Below, one piece after another: positions 43,961 through 51,268 of a stretch of DNA of 64,000 bases (position 1 is the first letter of the stretch; the number at the start of each line of letters is the position of its first letter). The translations under genes were made by a program, and so were the position numbers. This DNA is from Paenibacillus mesophilus (GTDB lineage Bacteria; Bacillota; Bacilli; Paenibacillales; NBRC-103111). The notes under the pieces were generated by a model, which ran no database searches, was not told the origin of the DNA, and saw nothing but the letters and a program-made list of their open reading frames with translations. The stretch covers positions 394,026 to 458,025 of the forward strand of contig NZ_VCRA01000006.1 in assembly GCF_005938385.1 (NCBI RefSeq), in the 5' to 3' direction.

Positions 43961-44860
43961 TCAGGGGAGCGGTCTGTATATAGCCTTAAGAGCCTCGTCC
44001 ACCGTCGGATATCGGAATTCGAATCCGTGCTCCATCGCCTTCTTCGGCAGGACTTGTTGCCCGGTCAGGAGCATGTTGGCCATCTCCCCCAGCGCAAGTC
44101 TCAGGGCGAATGTCGGCACAGGCAGCCAATGCGGCCTGCGCAGAGTCGAGGCAAGCGCCCGGCCGAAGCGGTCGTTCGTCACCGGATGCGGCGCCGTCGC
44201 ATTGACCGGCCCCCGAATATTGGGACTTTCGATGCAATACCGGATCAGACGGACGATATCGTCGGCATGAATCCAGCTCAGCCATTGACGGCCGGTACCG
44301 ACTCGCCCGCCGGCTCCAAGCTTGTAAGGCAGCGCCATAAGCGGCAAAGCCCCTCCTTCGTGCCCGAGCACGACGCCGGTCCGCAGCAGGATGACCCGCG
44401 GCGCCGGGATCGCCGATGCCGCCCGTTCCCATTGCTCGACTACGTCCGATAAGAAATCCACGTTACGTACCGGGCTTGACTCATCGTAAACGTCCGTCTC
44501 CGAAGTGCCGTAAATTCCAATAGCCGAACCGTTCACAAATGCGCCCGGCTTCTCTTTCAGCTGCCCGACAAGCCTGGCCAGCCTGGCGGCCGTATCCAGC
44601 CGGGATTCGATGATGCGCCGTTTCGCCTGCCCGGTCCAGCGCTGATTGATCGATTCGCCGGACAGATTGACGATGCCGTCAAGCGCCTCGAACCATTCCT
44701 TCCGTTCCATGCACTCGTCCCAAGCTACCGTCCGCAGGCTGCCGCGAATTCCTCCGGCGGCGGAACGGGAAATCAGAATCACCTCGTCGCCGCACGACTC
44801 CAAGTACCGGATCAGTCTGCCGCCGATGAAACCGGTCCCTCCGGCTACCGCGATTTTCAT
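43961..44860 (-). CDS. TIGR01777-family NAD(P)-dependent epimerase-like protein
   Basis: A 299-residue extended short-chain dehydrogenase. It has the N-terminal Rossmann motif MKIAVAGGTGFIGGRLIRYL, GIVNLSGESINQRW, ASAIGIYGTSET-type active-site residues (Ser and Tyr) and WLSWIHADDIVRLI, all signatures of the TIGR01777/SDR39U1 group (YfhF/YfcH). The physiological substrate of the family is unknown. The start at 44860 gives the canonical N-terminus; a GTG at 44872 lies too close to AAAGGG. Confidence 0.9.
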   Translation of the reverse strand: MKIAVAGGTGFIGGRLIRYLESCGDEVILISRSAAGGIRGSLRTVAWDECMERKEWFEALDGIVNLSGESINQRWTGQAKRRIIESRLDTAARLARLVGQLKEKPGAFVNGSAIGIYGTSETDVYDESSPVRNVDFLSDVVEQWERAASAIPAPRVILLRTGVVLGHEGGALPLMALPYKLGAGGRVGTGRQWLSWIHADDIVRLIRYCIESPNIRGPVNATAPHPVTNDRFGRALASTLRRPHWLPVPTFALRLALGEMANMLLTGQQVLPKKAMEHGFEFRYPTVDEALKAIYRPLP

Positions 44861-44919
44861 CGTAAACTTCACCGCCCTTTACGCTTTTCATTATTTTACC
44901 ATATTGCGCGGGGCGATGA

Positions 44920-44944
44920 AAAAAAAGAAAGCTCCGCTAGGAGC
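44920..44944 (-). terminator. Strong terminator of the small hydrophobic-peptide gene
   Basis: GCTCC-GCTA-GGAGC (44931-44944) is a compact hairpin. On the minus strand it is followed by TTTCTTTTTTT (forward 44920-44930), a textbook U-tract. It lies 46 bases after the stop codon of the small ORF at 44991. Confidence 0.85.
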
Positions 44945-44990
44945 ATTCCAAAACTGTATGGGAGTCTGGCGTGCAACGCCGACAGATGTT

Positions 44991-45065
44991 CTAGAGCAAC
45001 CACTGCAGTAGATCGATTAAGGCCGATAAGCCCCCGCCGATTGCCGCGCCGATAACGTGCTGCAT
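44991..45065 (-). CDS. Small hydrophobic peptide, 24 aa
   Basis: A 24-residue frame starting MQHVIGAAIGGGL and ending LIDLLQWLL. It is almost entirely hydrophobic with a GxxxGG-like run, so it probably inserts in or lies on a membrane. It has its own AAAGGGG ribosome binding site seven bases before the ATG, a promoter-like site 30 bases further upstream and a strong terminator downstream. It is not recognised as a known peptide, and type I toxin or sporulation peptide are guesses. The neighbouring gene (45148) ends 82 bases before its start. Confidence 0.6.
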   Translation of the reverse strand: MQHVIGAAIGGGLSALIDLLQWLL

Positions 45066-45096
45066 AACAATACCCCTTTCCTGCCTTTCTGCTCGC

Positions 45097-45126
45097 TATT
45101 ATGCCCCATTCGAACAAAATATACTC
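45097..45126 (-). promoter_or_regulatory. Promoter-like site of the small peptide gene
   Basis: On the minus strand GTATA is followed, 16 bases later, by CATAATA (forward 45097-45103), preceded by GGGG. CATAAT serves as a sigma-A -10 box; GTATA with GGGGCATAATA also resembles forespore sigma-F/sigma-G elements, but the spacing is about two bases short. The start of transcription would be near 45090. Confidence 0.4.
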
Positions 45127-45147
45127 GCAGCGGGAAGGAAATTGCGG

Positions 45148-46242
45148 TCACACCCCGGACGGTTGACTCGACTTGCTCTTCGCCAGCTTCAAATAACCGT
45201 ACATATTTTGCAGCTCGCTGTCCTCGACGAATCTCAGCCGAATGGAGCCGGCAGCCTCCAGCAAGTATGGCTTGAGCGCGGCAGCGCCTCCTCCTATGAC
45301 ATAGAAGCATTGAATATCCGGATATTTGTTCCAACGTTTCTTAATCATCTCCACGATGCGCACGGCCGCCCTGCCGAAATATTGATCGACGATCGGCTTA
45401 ATGTCCGCCTGCCCTTCTCCGACCCGCTGGATCGTAAACTGGCGCTGCCGGATGCGCTGGACAAGCTTGGCCCGGCTCGGAAACCGGTATCCGTACAAAT
45501 CTTCGATATCGCGCATGATCGGATCGAGGTAAGTCGCGATGCCCATTTGCTCGCCGGTGCTGAACTGGTTGTCGATGCTCATCCGCTTCACAACCGGAAA
45601 GTCTGTCGTAAGCGCGCCGATCTCGCACACGCCGATACAGCCGTAATACACTTCCTCGTCGCGGATTTGCAAGCTATCGTAGGTGGAAATGTGATAGAGC
45701 GCCGCCGCTCCTTCTATCGATACGATCGCCCGGCGGATAATGACTTTTACGCGGCGGTTGCGCAGCTGCGGAGTCGACAGAAACGTCACTTCATGCTCGC
45801 CGACGAGCCTCTCCTCGAACGTTCGGTTGAATTTCGCATAAGTCCGTACCGGCAATCCGGTGCCTACAATATACTCCACCTCGTCGGAGCTCGCGAATGT
45901 GGACGTGCTTAAAGACTCCGATTTGACTCCCGCATAGGCGAGCGCAGTAAGCGCAACCACGAGAGACTGATCCGAAAGCGCCTTGTTGTCCGTCTCCTCC
46001 AGCTCCGTATTGTCCTGATTCTCAACGGCCAGTAGACCTACGAAGTAGCGCTGGTTCCGCTTGCCGAGCTTCGGGCTCTGGATCACGACGTCAAGCGCCT
46101 TCAACGGGGAATCCTCTTCCTGTAAAATATGCCGGTCATACCCCGGCGCGACCACGTTGGGAACGAGGATAGGCTCGTTCGATCCGTCCAATGCGACTTT
46201 GACGCTGTCGTTGCCTACGTCGATGCCTGCCAGCTTGATCAT
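45148..46242 (-). CDS. ParM/StbA-like actin-family ATPase (chromosomal)
   Basis: A 364-residue actin-fold protein. The phosphate-1 motif is LAGIDVGNDSVKVAL at the N-terminus, the phosphate-2 region is GVCEIGALTTDF near residue 205, and the adenosine motif is FYVIGGGAAALKPYL near 320. It is related to ParM/Alp filament proteins that move plasmids, but no ParR-like partner or plasmid gene is nearby. A chromosomal role is therefore unclear. It is divergent from the M23-bactofilin operon with a 195-base shared upstream region. Confidence 0.85.
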   Translation of the reverse strand: MIKLAGIDVGNDSVKVALDGSNEPILVPNVVAPGYDRHILQEEDSPLKALDVVIQSPKLGKRNQRYFVGLLAVENQDNTELEETDNKALSDQSLVVALTALAYAGVKSESLSTSTFASSDEVEYIVGTGLPVRTYAKFNRTFEERLVGEHEVTFLSTPQLRNRRVKVIIRRAIVSIEGAAALYHISTYDSLQIRDEEVYYGCIGVCEIGALTTDFPVVKRMSIDNQFSTGEQMGIATYLDPIMRDIEDLYGYRFPSRAKLVQRIRQRQFTIQRVGEGQADIKPIVDQYFGRAAVRIVEMIKKRWNKYPDIQCFYVIGGGAAALKPYLLEAAGSIRLRFVEDSELQNMYGYLKLAKSKSSQPSGV

Positions 46243-46437
46243 GCTTCTCTTCCTTTCTTATACTGCCGGAAAATGGATAGATTCGTTAAGGGTAACAGTT
46301 CGATTCCTTCTTGCCAAACTCCTCCTTCATTCGTCAAAAGCCAACAAAAATAGTTCGAAAGTCAGGGAGGTTTTTCCACCAAAATGCCGAATTTATGTAC
46401 ATCGTTAGGTTAAAATTTCCCAGCATGGAGCGTGACT

Positions 46438-47436
46438 ATGAGGTTCAAATGGTTGAAGAAGCGATTTACATTCATGGTCATTCCCGATGCCAACAGCCAC
46501 GTTGTCCGATTCAGACTTACGGGATGGATGCTGTCGCTTATGACGCTCTTCATTGCCCTGTTGGCGGCGCTGGCCGTTACTTTTTACATTATCCAGTCCC
46601 GCAGCTCGGGTACGAACTTGCTGCTTACGCATAAGCTGGTCGGTGTCACGGAGCAGTTCGAGCAAACCGTCAGCGAGAAAAACACGACGATCGAGCAGTT
46701 GCAAAACGATTTGGTGCGGTTATCCCAACAAGCCGATCAAGTCAAAAATAAAATCGAAGAGCTGAAAAAGCTCGAAATCGAAATGAAGACGTTAACCGGC
46801 ATTTCCGGCGGCGACAAGCCAGTCTCGATATTATCGGCTTCCCCGGCCGGCAGCGCTTCCGCGAACATGGGCGGCGACTACAATCCGGTAACGGACAATG
46901 CCATCCGTGGATTGATCGATGATACGGAACAGCAATTCGATATGCTGGGCAAAGAAATAGACGGGCTGTTCGGAACTTTGACCGAAACGAAGAAGCAGGT
47001 CGAGGAGATGCAGCACATGCTGGCGATTACGCCGAACATTTGGCCGGTCGACTCCCGCGCGGTATCTTCAGGATTCGGCGTCCGCATCGACCCGTTCAAT
47101 TATAGCCCGAGCTTCCATAACGGCATGGACATCGCGGGCCGCAATAACGATCCCGTCTTCGTGACGGCTGACGGAACGGTCATCACCGCCGGTTGGGACA
47201 AGTCCGAAGGCAATCATCTCGTAGTCGACCACGGGAATGGACTTCGCACCCAGTACATGCATCTGAACGAATTTCTCGTCAAAAAAGGCGACAAGGTGAA
47301 GAAAGGCCAGCAAATCGCCAAAATGGGCTCTACCGGACGCAGCACCGGCCCCCATCTGCATTACGGCGTCATCAAAAACGGCGTCGTGATCGACCCGCGC
47401 CCTTACTTGAAAGCATCGAGAAAGGAAGAACCGTGA
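46438..47436 (+). CDS. Membrane-anchored M23-family peptidoglycan peptidase
   Basis: A 332-residue protein. It has a basic cytoplasmic start (MRFKWLKKRF), one membrane helix (about 30-54), a coiled coil (about 70-115) and a second helical stretch to about 195. A C-terminal LytM/M23 domain carries the zinc ligands in SFHNGMDIAGRNND and HLVVDHGNG/GPHLHYGVIKNG. It cleaves wall peptide crosslinks, or acts as an activator if inactive, but the ligands are intact. GGAG lies seven bases before the ATG at 46438. Its stop overlaps the bactofilin start (TGATG), so the two are translationally coupled. Confidence 0.93.
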   Translation: MRFKWLKKRFTFMVIPDANSHVVRFRLTGWMLSLMTLFIALLAALAVTFYIIQSRSSGTNLLLTHKLVGVTEQFEQTVSEKNTTIEQLQNDLVRLSQQADQVKNKIEELKKLEIEMKTLTGISGGDKPVSILSASPAGSASANMGGDYNPVTDNAIRGLIDDTEQQFDMLGKEIDGLFGTLTETKKQVEEMQHMLAITPNIWPVDSRAVSSGFGVRIDPFNYSPSFHNGMDIAGRNNDPVFVTADGTVITAGWDKSEGNHLVVDHGNGLRTQYMHLNEFLVKKGDKVKKGQQIAKMGSTGRSTGPHLHYGVIKNGVVIDPRPYLKASRKEEP

Positions 47437-47966
47437 TGTTCAAAAAGAAATCGAAAACGATGAATCCGAACACGACGGATACGCTGATCGGAGAAGGCAC
47501 GTTCTTCGAAGGCCGGATCAAATCGGAAGCCGGCATCCGCATCGAAGGCCATATTACCGGCAATGTGGAGAGCGCCGGAGACGTTACCGTCGGGGAGAAC
47601 GGCGAGGTCAAATCGAATATTACCGCGCGCAACGTTGTGATCGCCGGAGCGGTGCACGGCAATATCACGACAAAGGGCAGCGTACGCATCTTGTCGACCG
47701 GCAAGCTGTACGGCAATACGACGACCCAATCGCTCGTTATCGAGGAAGGCGGATTGTTTCAAGGCAACAGCCGTGTCGATACGGCGGCGGCGACTGTGCC
47801 GTCTGCCGAAGCTCCGCAGCAGCAACAGCAGCAACAGCAAGTGTACAGCCAGCCATATGCCTCGTCCGCCCCGGCTTCCGGTGCATCGCAGCAAGGATCG
47901 TCCGCTTCCCCGGCTCCGGCGCCGGCTCCCGCTTTCGGATACAGCAGCTCCACTTCTCCTCTATGA
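47436..47966 (+). CDS. Bactofilin family cytoskeletal protein
   Basis: A 176-residue protein. The central beta-helix bactofilin domain (about 12-115) has the classical GEGTFFEGRIKSEAGIRIEG and GHITGNVESAGDVTVGENGE, followed by NVVIAGAVHGNITTKG. The tail (about 118-176) is low-complexity Gln/Ala/Ser/Pro, including a run of eight or nine Gln. Bactofilins form nucleotide-free filaments that place wall-modifying enzymes, and pairing with an M23 peptidase is a recurring arrangement. The start at 47436 overlaps the M23 stop. Confidence 0.95.
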   Translation: MFKKKSKTMNPNTTDTLIGEGTFFEGRIKSEAGIRIEGHITGNVESAGDVTVGENGEVKSNITARNVVIAGAVHGNITTKGSVRILSTGKLYGNTTTQSLVIEEGGLFQGNSRVDTAAATVPSAEAPQQQQQQQQVYSQPYASSAPASGASQQGSSASPAPAPAPAFGYSSSTSPL

Positions 47967-47980
47967 GGAGCAAAACCAAA

Positions 47981-48029
47981 CAACCCCCTGCCCGGCACTC
48001 GAGGTGCCTTGCAAGGGGTTGTTGTTGCT
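47981..48029 (+). terminator. Terminator of the M23-bactofilin operon
   Basis: AACCCCCTGC and GCAAGGGGTT flank an inner GGCACTCGAGGTGCC stem. The hairpin is followed by GTTGTTGCTT. It lies between the convergent bactofilin and BI-1 genes. Confidence 0.8.
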
Positions 48030-48045
48030 TAAGCGCAGTCTTCTC

Positions 48046-48717
48046 TTAATCGTCGCTCGACAAGATGCCGAGCAGCCGCAGCAAGTACAAGAACAGATTG
48101 ATGAAGTTCAAGTACAAGCTCAGAACGGCGAGCGGGATTTCTTCATCGGGCAAGCCGTGCTTGTATTGGGAAATGTCGTACAGGATGAAGCCGGAGAAAA
48201 TGATAACGCCGAATGCCGCAATCATAAGCCCGAGTGTGCCTCCGAACCCTCCCGTAAACAGTCCGATCAGGCTGAAGCCGATCAAGACGAGAATGCCTAC
48301 CGTCAAGAAGCCGCCCAAGAAGCTGAAATCTCTTTTGGAGTAATAGGCGTACGCGGTTAACCCCCCGAAAATGATGCCTGTCAGCAGAAAAGCGGTAGTT
48401 ACGAGCGAAGGTCCGCCGATGGCCGTGTAATAAGAAATACTCGGAAATATCGTAATGCCGCTAATGAGACAAAACGTGTAAACGAATCCGTACCCTATGC
48501 CTTTTCCTTTGCGGCGGATGAAGAAGGCGGCTACCAGCATGACCAGCTCGACGATGATCAGCGGCAGGAACAGCGCCGGCGGGATAAACATGCCTACGAA
48601 CGAGCCGATGAACGATACGAGAATCGACAGCGTAAACATCCGCAGCAGTTTGTGGAACGGCGCATTGTACGTCGACTGATGCTCTCCGGAGTACGATTGC
48701 TGTTGCTCCCAATTCAT
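48046..48717 (-). CDS. Bax inhibitor-1/YetJ-family membrane protein
   Basis: A 223-residue protein with seven hydrophobic helices. The family-specific YTFCLISGITIFPSISYY and C-terminal GFILYDISQYKHGLPDEE with its Asp pair are clear. B. subtilis YetJ is a pH-sensitive calcium leak channel, and the two conserved aspartates fit that activity. The first 20 residues are polar and Gln/Ser-rich. AGGAGG precedes the ATG. Confidence 0.93.
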   Translation of the reverse strand: MNWEQQQSYSGEHQSTYNAPFHKLLRMFTLSILVSFIGSFVGMFIPPALFLPLIIVELVMLVAAFFIRRKGKGIGYGFVYTFCLISGITIFPSISYYTAIGGPSLVTTAFLLTGIIFGGLTAYAYYSKRDFSFLGGFLTVGILVLIGFSLIGLFTGGFGGTLGLMIAAFGVIIFSGFILYDISQYKHGLPDEEIPLAVLSLYLNFINLFLYLLRLLGILSSDD

Positions 48718-48923
48718 AGATTATTCCCTCCTGAATGGTTGTACCTATATTTGGTATTATTATATCATATGGAATTGTTTTCATACTGAATTTCTTGAAA
48801 TGGACGGTGAGTATTCGTCAGCTGCAGGCAACGGCTAAGCATGACCGGACGGAAAAAGGGAAAGCTGTTAGTAAGCACATTACTTTCAGCCGCCTATCGT
48901 GCGGCGACCGCGAGGTGAACCGG

Positions 48924-49049
48924 TTGAAGTGGTTAATATCCGTACTGAGTGCGCACTGGCTGTCGCTGCTGCTGGTTGCAGGACTCATTGCCGCAGTCTG
49001 GTTTGTATACAAGCATAAGGACAAGTTTGCCAAAAACGAATTCGAATAG
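48924..49049 (+). CDS. Small single-pass membrane protein, 41 aa
   Basis: A TTG start at 48924 follows GAGGTG at six-base spacing. The peptide begins MKWLISVLSAHWLSLLLVAG, has one membrane helix (about 10-29), and ends in a charged tail (YKHKDKFAKNEFE). The frame is open further upstream, but that part does not look like protein. It is not recognised. The purD terminator on the other strand follows directly. Confidence 0.5.
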   Translation: MKWLISVLSAHWLSLLLVAGLIAAVWFVYKHKDKFAKNEFE

Positions 49050-49064
49050 TTGCAGCCGTGAAGA

Positions 49065-49090
49065 AAACGCCTGCCCGGCGGGCAGACGTT
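49065..49090 (-). terminator. Terminator of the purine operon
   Basis: On the minus strand, GTCTGCC-CGCC-GGGCAGGC is followed by GTTTTCTTC. It lies 24 bases after the purD stop codon and marks the 3' end of the operon. Confidence 0.8.
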
Positions 49091-49113
49091 AGCTGCATAC
49101 TATGAATTTTGCT

Positions 49114-50373
49114 TTAACGAAGTGCTTTAAGCGCGATATCGCGGCGATATTGCATGCCCTCGAAACGGATTCGCTCCACATCGGCATAGGCCTTCGCGCG
49201 AGCTTCTTCGATGTTGGCGCCCTTCGCGGTAACTCCGAGCACACGCCCGCCGTCGGTAACGATTTGACCGTCTTTCTCCACCGTTCCGGCGTGGAATACG
49301 ACCGAATGCTGCACTTCGTCCAAACCGTGGATCGGAATCCCTTTCGGGTAACCGCCCGGGTATCCGCCCGAGGCGAGAATGACGCATACGGCCGACTCGT
49401 CGCTCCAACGAATATCCATATCCTGCAGACGTCCGTTGATCGTCGCCAAGAAAATGTCGATCAGATCGGTTTCCAGAAGCGACAATACGACCTGCGTCTC
49501 CGGATCGCCGAACCGTGCATTGAATTCGATCGTCTTCGGCCCGTCCGCCGTAATCATCAATCCCGCGAACAATACGCCCCGGAACGTCCTTCCTTCCTTC
49601 ACCATGGCTTCGGCCGTCGGCTTGATGATCGTCTCGATCGCTTCGTCGATAACCGATTGCGGAATATGCGGCAGCGGGCAGTATGTTCCCATTCCTCCCG
49701 TGTTCGGGCCTTTGTCTCCGTCGAATACTTGCTTATGGTCCTGGGACGGCACCATCGGCCGAACGACATTTCCGTCCACGAACGACAAGATGGACATTTC
49801 CTGCCCCTGCAGAAACTCTTCGATGACGACTTGGCTTCCGGATTTGCCGAATACTTTGTCAACCATAATTTCTTGGAGCGCCTTCTCCGCTTCTTCAAGC
49901 GTCCCGGCTACGATTACGCCTTTGCCGGCGGCGAGTCCATCCGCTTTGATGACGATCGGGGCGCCCTGCTTGCGAACGTATGCGAGCGCTGCCTCGTAAT
50001 CCTCGAACGATTCGTAGGCGGCGGTCGGAATGCTGTACTTTTTCAGCAGCTCCTTCGTGAACACTTTGGAGCCTTCGATAATCGCCGCATTTTTGCGCGG
50101 GCCGAACACCGGAATGTTGCGCTCCTCAAGCACGTCGACAATTCCCTCGGCGAGCGGGTCGTCCGGACCTACGACAACGAGATCGATCGCATAATCGAGA
50201 GCGAACTGGGCGATTTGCGCGAACTCGCTTTCTTTGATCGGCACGCATTCCGCAAGTTCGGCGATGCCCGCATTTCCAGGTGCGCAATAGATTTGCGAGA
50301 TGCGGGCGCTTTTGCGGAGCGCCCAAATGATCGCGTGTTCTCTTCCACCTTTGCCAATGACCAAAATACGCAA
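49114..50373 (-). CDS. purD: Phosphoribosylamine-glycine ligase (GAR synthetase)
   Basis: A 419-residue ATP-grasp enzyme that joins phosphoribosylamine and glycine, step 2 of purine synthesis. MRILVIGKGGREHAIIWAL is the N-terminal domain start, and GADGLAAGKGVIVA-type ATP-grasp and GPNTGGMGTYCPLPH loops follow. EFNARFGDPETQVVLSLL is the metal-binding site. It begins with TTG at 50373 after GGGAGGG. It is last in the operon, 36 bases after purO. Confidence 0.95.
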   Translation of the reverse strand: MRILVIGKGGREHAIIWALRKSARISQIYCAPGNAGIAELAECVPIKESEFAQIAQFALDYAIDLVVVGPDDPLAEGIVDVLEERNIPVFGPRKNAAIIEGSKVFTKELLKKYSIPTAAYESFEDYEAALAYVRKQGAPIVIKADGLAAGKGVIVAGTLEEAEKALQEIMVDKVFGKSGSQVVIEEFLQGQEMSILSFVDGNVVRPMVPSQDHKQVFDGDKGPNTGGMGTYCPLPHIPQSVIDEAIETIIKPTAEAMVKEGRTFRGVLFAGLMITADGPKTIEFNARFGDPETQVVLSLLETDLIDIFLATINGRLQDMDIRWSDESAVCVILASGGYPGGYPKGIPIHGLDEVQHSVVFHAGTVEKDGQIVTDGGRVLGVTAKGANIEEARAKAYADVERIRFEGMQYRRDIALKALR

Positions 50374-50409
50374 GCCGATACCCTCCCGAACCTGTAATCC
50401 TGCTTCTGA

Positions 50410-51138
50410 TTACTTGTTTATAATTTGCATTTCCGTTTTGCCGGAAGCTTTATCGATCGTTTTCACTAACAGCGAAAGTTTGTTGTCCTGGTTAAGTCGC
50501 TCCCAGTAAAAAGAAGCGGTTTGCGCCGCGTCGTCGAACAGCGGCATGAGCACCGGCTCTCCTTGGAACGAAGGCAGCGGATTGCCGTCTCCGGCATACG
50601 TGGTGATGCAATGCCCGAAGCCCGCGATGCCTTGCTCGTAGTGGAAATAGTGGCGCATCGTCTGCGAGGCGTCGTTCTGATTCGTCTTCAGGATGGACAG
50701 CTTGTACGCGCACCCGGCGTCGGACAAATCGACAAGTCCGGAAATGCGCGGCGTATAGTTGGGAGCATCCGGCTCCCATGTACGGGTCGCGAGCGCCTGC
50801 TCGAACGTTCCGCCGTTCGCCAATGCGTCGTAAATCGTATCCGTTTGATCGCCGTTCGTCACGATATGGGCCGATCCCGTATGTTTGACCGGGTAGTAAA
50901 TGATCAGGGAAGGATCGGTCAGCTTGGCCGGGTCTTTCGCCTCGGTGCGCAAAAATCCGTTCTCTTCGGCGATAAATACGCGGTTGCGGCTGTTCTCGCT
51001 GCGTCCCATAATCCAATATACTTGCATGTAGCGCGTGCCGTCCGGCGTCAGGCCGATGACGATTCCCCGTCCGGGATACGGGTTCGACTGCAGGCGGCCG
51101 GCGTTGATTTCCGCCGTTTGGCTCCAAAGTTGTGTCAC
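50410..51138 (-). CDS. purO: Stand-alone IMP cyclohydrolase, PurO-type
   Basis: A 242-residue protein of the archaeal-type IMP cyclohydrolase family, which closes FAICAR to IMP in the last purine step. It begins with NPYPGRGIVIGLTPDGTRY, then IMGRSENSRNRVF, and carries TNGDQTDTIYDAL and NYTPRISGLVDL, all of the PurO pattern. Its place directly after a formyltransferase that lacks its own cyclohydrolase domain supports the assignment. It starts with GTG at 51138 after GGAGAA. The 130-base gap to purH contains a 100-bp palindromic element. Confidence 0.88.
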   Translation of the reverse strand: MTQLWSQTAEINAGRLQSNPYPGRGIVIGLTPDGTRYMQVYWIMGRSENSRNRVFIAEENGFLRTEAKDPAKLTDPSLIIYYPVKHTGSAHIVTNGDQTDTIYDALANGGTFEQALATRTWEPDAPNYTPRISGLVDLSDAGCAYKLSILKTNQNDASQTMRHYFHYEQGIAGFGHCITTYAGDGNPLPSFQGEPVLMPLFDDAAQTASFYWERLNQDNKLSLLVKTIDKASGKTEMQIINK

Positions 51139-51168
51139 GATAACGTTCTCCTTTATAAATACGGATTA

Positions 51169-51268
51169 GGAACTTTAACGGAATTACCGCCCTGACTGAC
51201 GACCGGGGCTTTGTAGAAGGCAAGTCCCGGTCGCCAGAGAACAGGTACGTTATTCCGTTTAAGCTCCT
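51169..51268. repeat. ~100-bp palindromic element, copy 2, inside the purine operon
   Basis: The outer arms are GGAACTTTAACGGAAT and ATTCCGTTTAAGCTCC; the inner arms are CTGACGACCGGGGCTT and AAGTCCCGGTCGCCAG. It is the close relative of 7351-7450. Its right end touches the purH stop codon (51268-51270), so the cotranscribed RNA would form a long hairpin between purH and purO. Confidence 0.9.
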
